64,000 nt of DNA, from contig NZ_UYJA01000001.1 in NCBI RefSeq assembly GCF_900618535.1, positions 186,001 through 250,000 on the forward strand, read 5' to 3'. Below the pieces are notes generated by a model. The model worked only from the letters and a program-made list of their open reading frames with translations. It was not told the DNA's origin and did not search any database. The position numbers and the translations under genes are program-made. Positions 62,430 through 64,000 of this stretch are shown here, piece by piece (position 1 is the first letter of the stretch; each line of letters starts with the position of its first letter). This stretch comes from Pseudomonas bubulae (lineage in GTDB: Bacteria > Pseudomonadota > Gammaproteobacteria > Pseudomonadales > Pseudomonadaceae).

Positions 62430-62602
62430 GAGCGCCTCAGGTCGTTCCCTTGAAACAGCACCCTGCGACGTTTTAGTTATGTTGATAGACGGTTGCAGGA
62501 TGCTGCGCGAACAGCGGATGATAATCGATCGCAACTGTATTTTCTACATTGTCAGACAATCAACCTCGCGCAGATGCCCGTTCCAGAGCCTTTTCCTGGA
62601 AT

Positions 62603-63076
62603 TCAGGCGGCAGGTAGGGGCTGACACACATCGACCCATTGCGCGTTAACCAGATCCGCCATGCGTGTCGGGCAAATTTTCACCGCCGTATGCGTGGCCC
62701 CGGCTGCAGGCATGACTTCGCTAAAGCTTTGCAGGGAAATATCGCAGTACACGGCAAGATCGGTGGCCAAGCCGAATGGGCAAACACCCCCCACCGGATG
62801 GCTGGTCAAGGCAACGACGGTTTCGGCATCGAGCATTTTGGCTTTGCTGCCCAGGGCATCCTTGATTTTTTTGTTATCGATACGTGCATCGCCGCGGGCC
62901 ACCAGCAGAACGTTGCGTTCGCCGACGCGAAAGGCCAGGGTTTTGGCGATTTGACCAGGTTCCACCCCATGGGCCTCGGCCGCCAGAGCGACCGTCGCGG
63001 TGCTGGTGGCCAATTCGATAATGTGCAGGTCAGGGGCGTTGGCGTGAAAAAATGCGCGTACGGATTCAAGGCTCAT
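62603..63076 (-). CDS. YbaK/EbsC-family aminoacyl-tRNA deacylase
   Basis: 157-residue protein of the YbaK/ProX editing family. SLESVRAFFHANAP opens the domain, and the conserved Lys lies in GQIAKTLAFRVG. KIKDALGSKAKMLDAETVVALTSHPVGGVCPFGL is the ProX/YbaK core. Members hydrolyse mischarged aminoacyl-tRNAs such as Cys- or Ala-tRNA(Pro). ATG 63076 was preferred over an ATG 21 bp upstream because the family begins here. Not linked to its neighbours. Confidence 0.9.
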   Translation of the reverse strand: MSLESVRAFFHANAPDLHIIELATSTATVALAAEAHGVEPGQIAKTLAFRVGERNVLLVARGDARIDNKKIKDALGSKAKMLDAETVVALTSHPVGGVCPFGLATDLAVYCDISLQSFSEVMPAAGATHTAVKICPTRMADLVNAQWVDVCQPLPAA

Positions 63077-63156
63077 CAGACTCGGCTCTCTGGGCAAAAG
63101 CCTGAATCTAGAGAAGCCGATGACGCACTGTCAATGCGCCATCGGCGATGTCGCGG

Positions 63157-64000
63157 TTAGATGTCCAGAATGATCTTGCCGAAATGCTGGTTGGTTTCCT
63201 GGTACTTGAAAGCCTCGACAATGTCCGTCAGGGGGAAGTGGCGATCTATTACAGGGCGCATGCCGTTGGCATTGATGGCGCGAATCATGTCTTGCTGCTG
63301 GCTGCGGCTACCGACCAGCACGCCTTGCAGGCGGGCTTGCTTGACCAGCATCGGGACAAAGTTCATTGCGCCGCTAACGCCGCTGAGGATGCCGATGATC
63401 GAGATATGCCCGGCCACACGGATGGCAATCATCGACTGTTCAAGTGTCGCAGGGCCGCCGACTTCAATAATGTGGTCAACACCGCGCCCGCCGGTGAGGG
63501 CCAGGGCGGTTTCACCCCAGTGGGTGTCCTTGCGGTAGTTGATCACGTGGTCTGCGCCCAGCGCTTTGAGGCGCTCCAGTTTTTCATCGCTGGAGGAGGT
63601 GGCAATGACCGTTGCACCGGCCATCTTGGCGAACTGCAGGGCGAAAATCGAAACACCGCCGGTGCCTTGCACCAATACCGTGTCGCCCGGCTTGAGCGAA
63701 TCGTCGGCCATCAATGCGCGCCATGCGGTCAGGCCGGCTGTAGTCAGGGTTGACGCTTCGGCATGGCTCCAGCGGGTGGGTGCCAGGGTGAAGGACGTGG
63801 CTTTGGCGGTTACCTGCTCGCGGGCATAACCGTCGATGCCATCACCGGGTACGGTAACAAAACCTTCCACCAGAGGGGTGCCGTCGATCCAGTCCGGGAA
63901 GAAGGTGCTGACCACCGAATCTCCCACCTTGAATTCGCTGACATCGGCGCCAACGGCAATTACTTCGCCTGCGCCATCGGCCATGGGGATGCGATTTTCG
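63157..64000 (-). CDS. NAD(P)-dependent quinone-oxidoreductase-type dehydrogenase (5' end outside window)
   Basis: Medium-chain reductase/zinc-alcohol-dehydrogenase-like protein lacking zinc ligands in the part seen. The frame is open at the right edge, adding RIP-MADGAGEVIAVG before the first Met visible inside, so the N-terminal about 60 residues are missing. The cofactor motif is VLVQGTGGVSIFALQFAKMAGATVIATSSSDEKLERLKALGADHVINY, the AxxGxG-type of quinone oxidoreductases, and the Ser run favours NADP. It ends with the family-typical DIVEAFKYQETNQHFGKIIL. The natural substrate is unknown. Confidence 0.9.
   Translation of the reverse strand, partial: ENRIPMADGAGEVIAVGADVSEFKVGDSVVSTFFPDWIDGTPLVEGFVTVPGDGIDGYAREQVTAKATSFTLAPTRWSHAEASTLTTAGLTAWRALMADDSLKPGDTVLVQGTGGVSIFALQFAKMAGATVIATSSSDEKLERLKALGADHVINYRKDTHWGETALALTGGRGVDHIIEVGGPATLEQSMIAIRVAGHISIIGILSGVSGAMNFVPMLVKQARLQGVLVGSRSQQQDMIRAINANGMRPVIDRHFPLTDIVEAFKYQETNQHFGKIILDI

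Noticed and set aside
1..64000. CRISPR arrays, tRNA and rRNA genes, complete insertion sequences
   Set aside because: No regularly spaced repeats, no cloverleaf with CCA-type end, no rRNA-like sequence and no transposase was noticed. A tRNA or small-RNA scan with tRNAscan-SE/Infernal would settle this.

Overview
The window is chromosomal DNA of a Pseudomonas, most likely from the P. fluorescens / P. fragi-lundensis side of the genus. The evidence is the complete alkaline protease-lipase operon (aprX-I-D-E-F-lipA), the ptxS-kguEKTD 2-ketogluconate locus with two perfect PtxS operators, Pseudomonas-type REP/BIME palindromes, small families common in pseudomonads (DUF6124, DUF1652), ecotin, and GC-rich codon use. 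The exact species cannot be read from the sequence. No rRNA, tRNA or CRISPR array was seen.

Layout. 1-3.7 kb: glycolate oxidase glcDEF on the minus strand (glcF runs off the left edge). 3.8-5.7 kb: a lipoprotein, two small genes and a TetR regulator. 5.8-15.4 kb: an iron/siderophore uptake operon read rightwards. It encodes two exporter-fold half-ABC proteins of the YbtP/YbtQ-IrtA/IrtB type, two FecCD permeases, an ATPase and a binding lipoprotein, followed by a TonB-dependent receptor behind a Fur box. 15.4-18.7 kb: a glycine-zipper protein with a Lys-His tail, an outer-membrane barrel, a DUF6124 gene with a highly structured leader, and a pirin. 18.9-27.6 kb: a UvrD-like helicase, gamma-glutamyltransferase, a DUF1652 protein, an AraC-type regulator, and an oxidase/cupin/polyamine-binding-protein trio. 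27.6-32.8 kb: the kgu operon and its repressor PtxS. 33.4-41.8 kb: the protease, its inhibitor, its type I secretion system and a class I.3 lipase. 41.8-51.7 kb: a chemoreceptor, uppP, small conserved genes, LysR/azoR, a secreted hydrolase, a free-standing S74 chaperone-domain protein, an MFS transporter and a YbiT-like ABC-F ATPase. 51.7-52.8 kb: a decayed integration scar with an integrase tail and one intact and one dead copy of a small gene family. 52.8-64 kb: LysR/DUF2798/alcohol dehydrogenase, an HdeA-like protein, a hydrophobic conserved protein, a proline-rich secreted protein, a PQQ-type sugar dehydrogenase, ecotin, phosphoglucomutase, a transglutaminase-like protein, a YbaK deacylase and a quinone-oxidoreductase-type enzyme cut by the right edge.

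How the parts work together. The protease and lipase both carry glycine-rich C-terminal secretion regions and should leave through AprDEF. KguT, KguK and KguD take 2-ketogluconate to 6-phosphogluconate under PtxS control, with an A-rich Crc/Hfq-type site in front of kguT. The siderophore locus covers outer-membrane, periplasmic and inner-membrane steps and adds a pair of IrtAB-type proteins that may process or import the ferric siderophore.

Least explained items. (1) The roughly 190-nt leader of the DUF6124 gene at 17.5 kb has mutually exclusive pairings and repeated CTACTAAA motifs. (2) A 55-58 residue protein family is present three times (4.7, 52.1 and 52.5 kb), one copy dead. (3) A signal-peptide protein at 48.2 kb consists of little more than an S74 intramolecular-chaperone domain.
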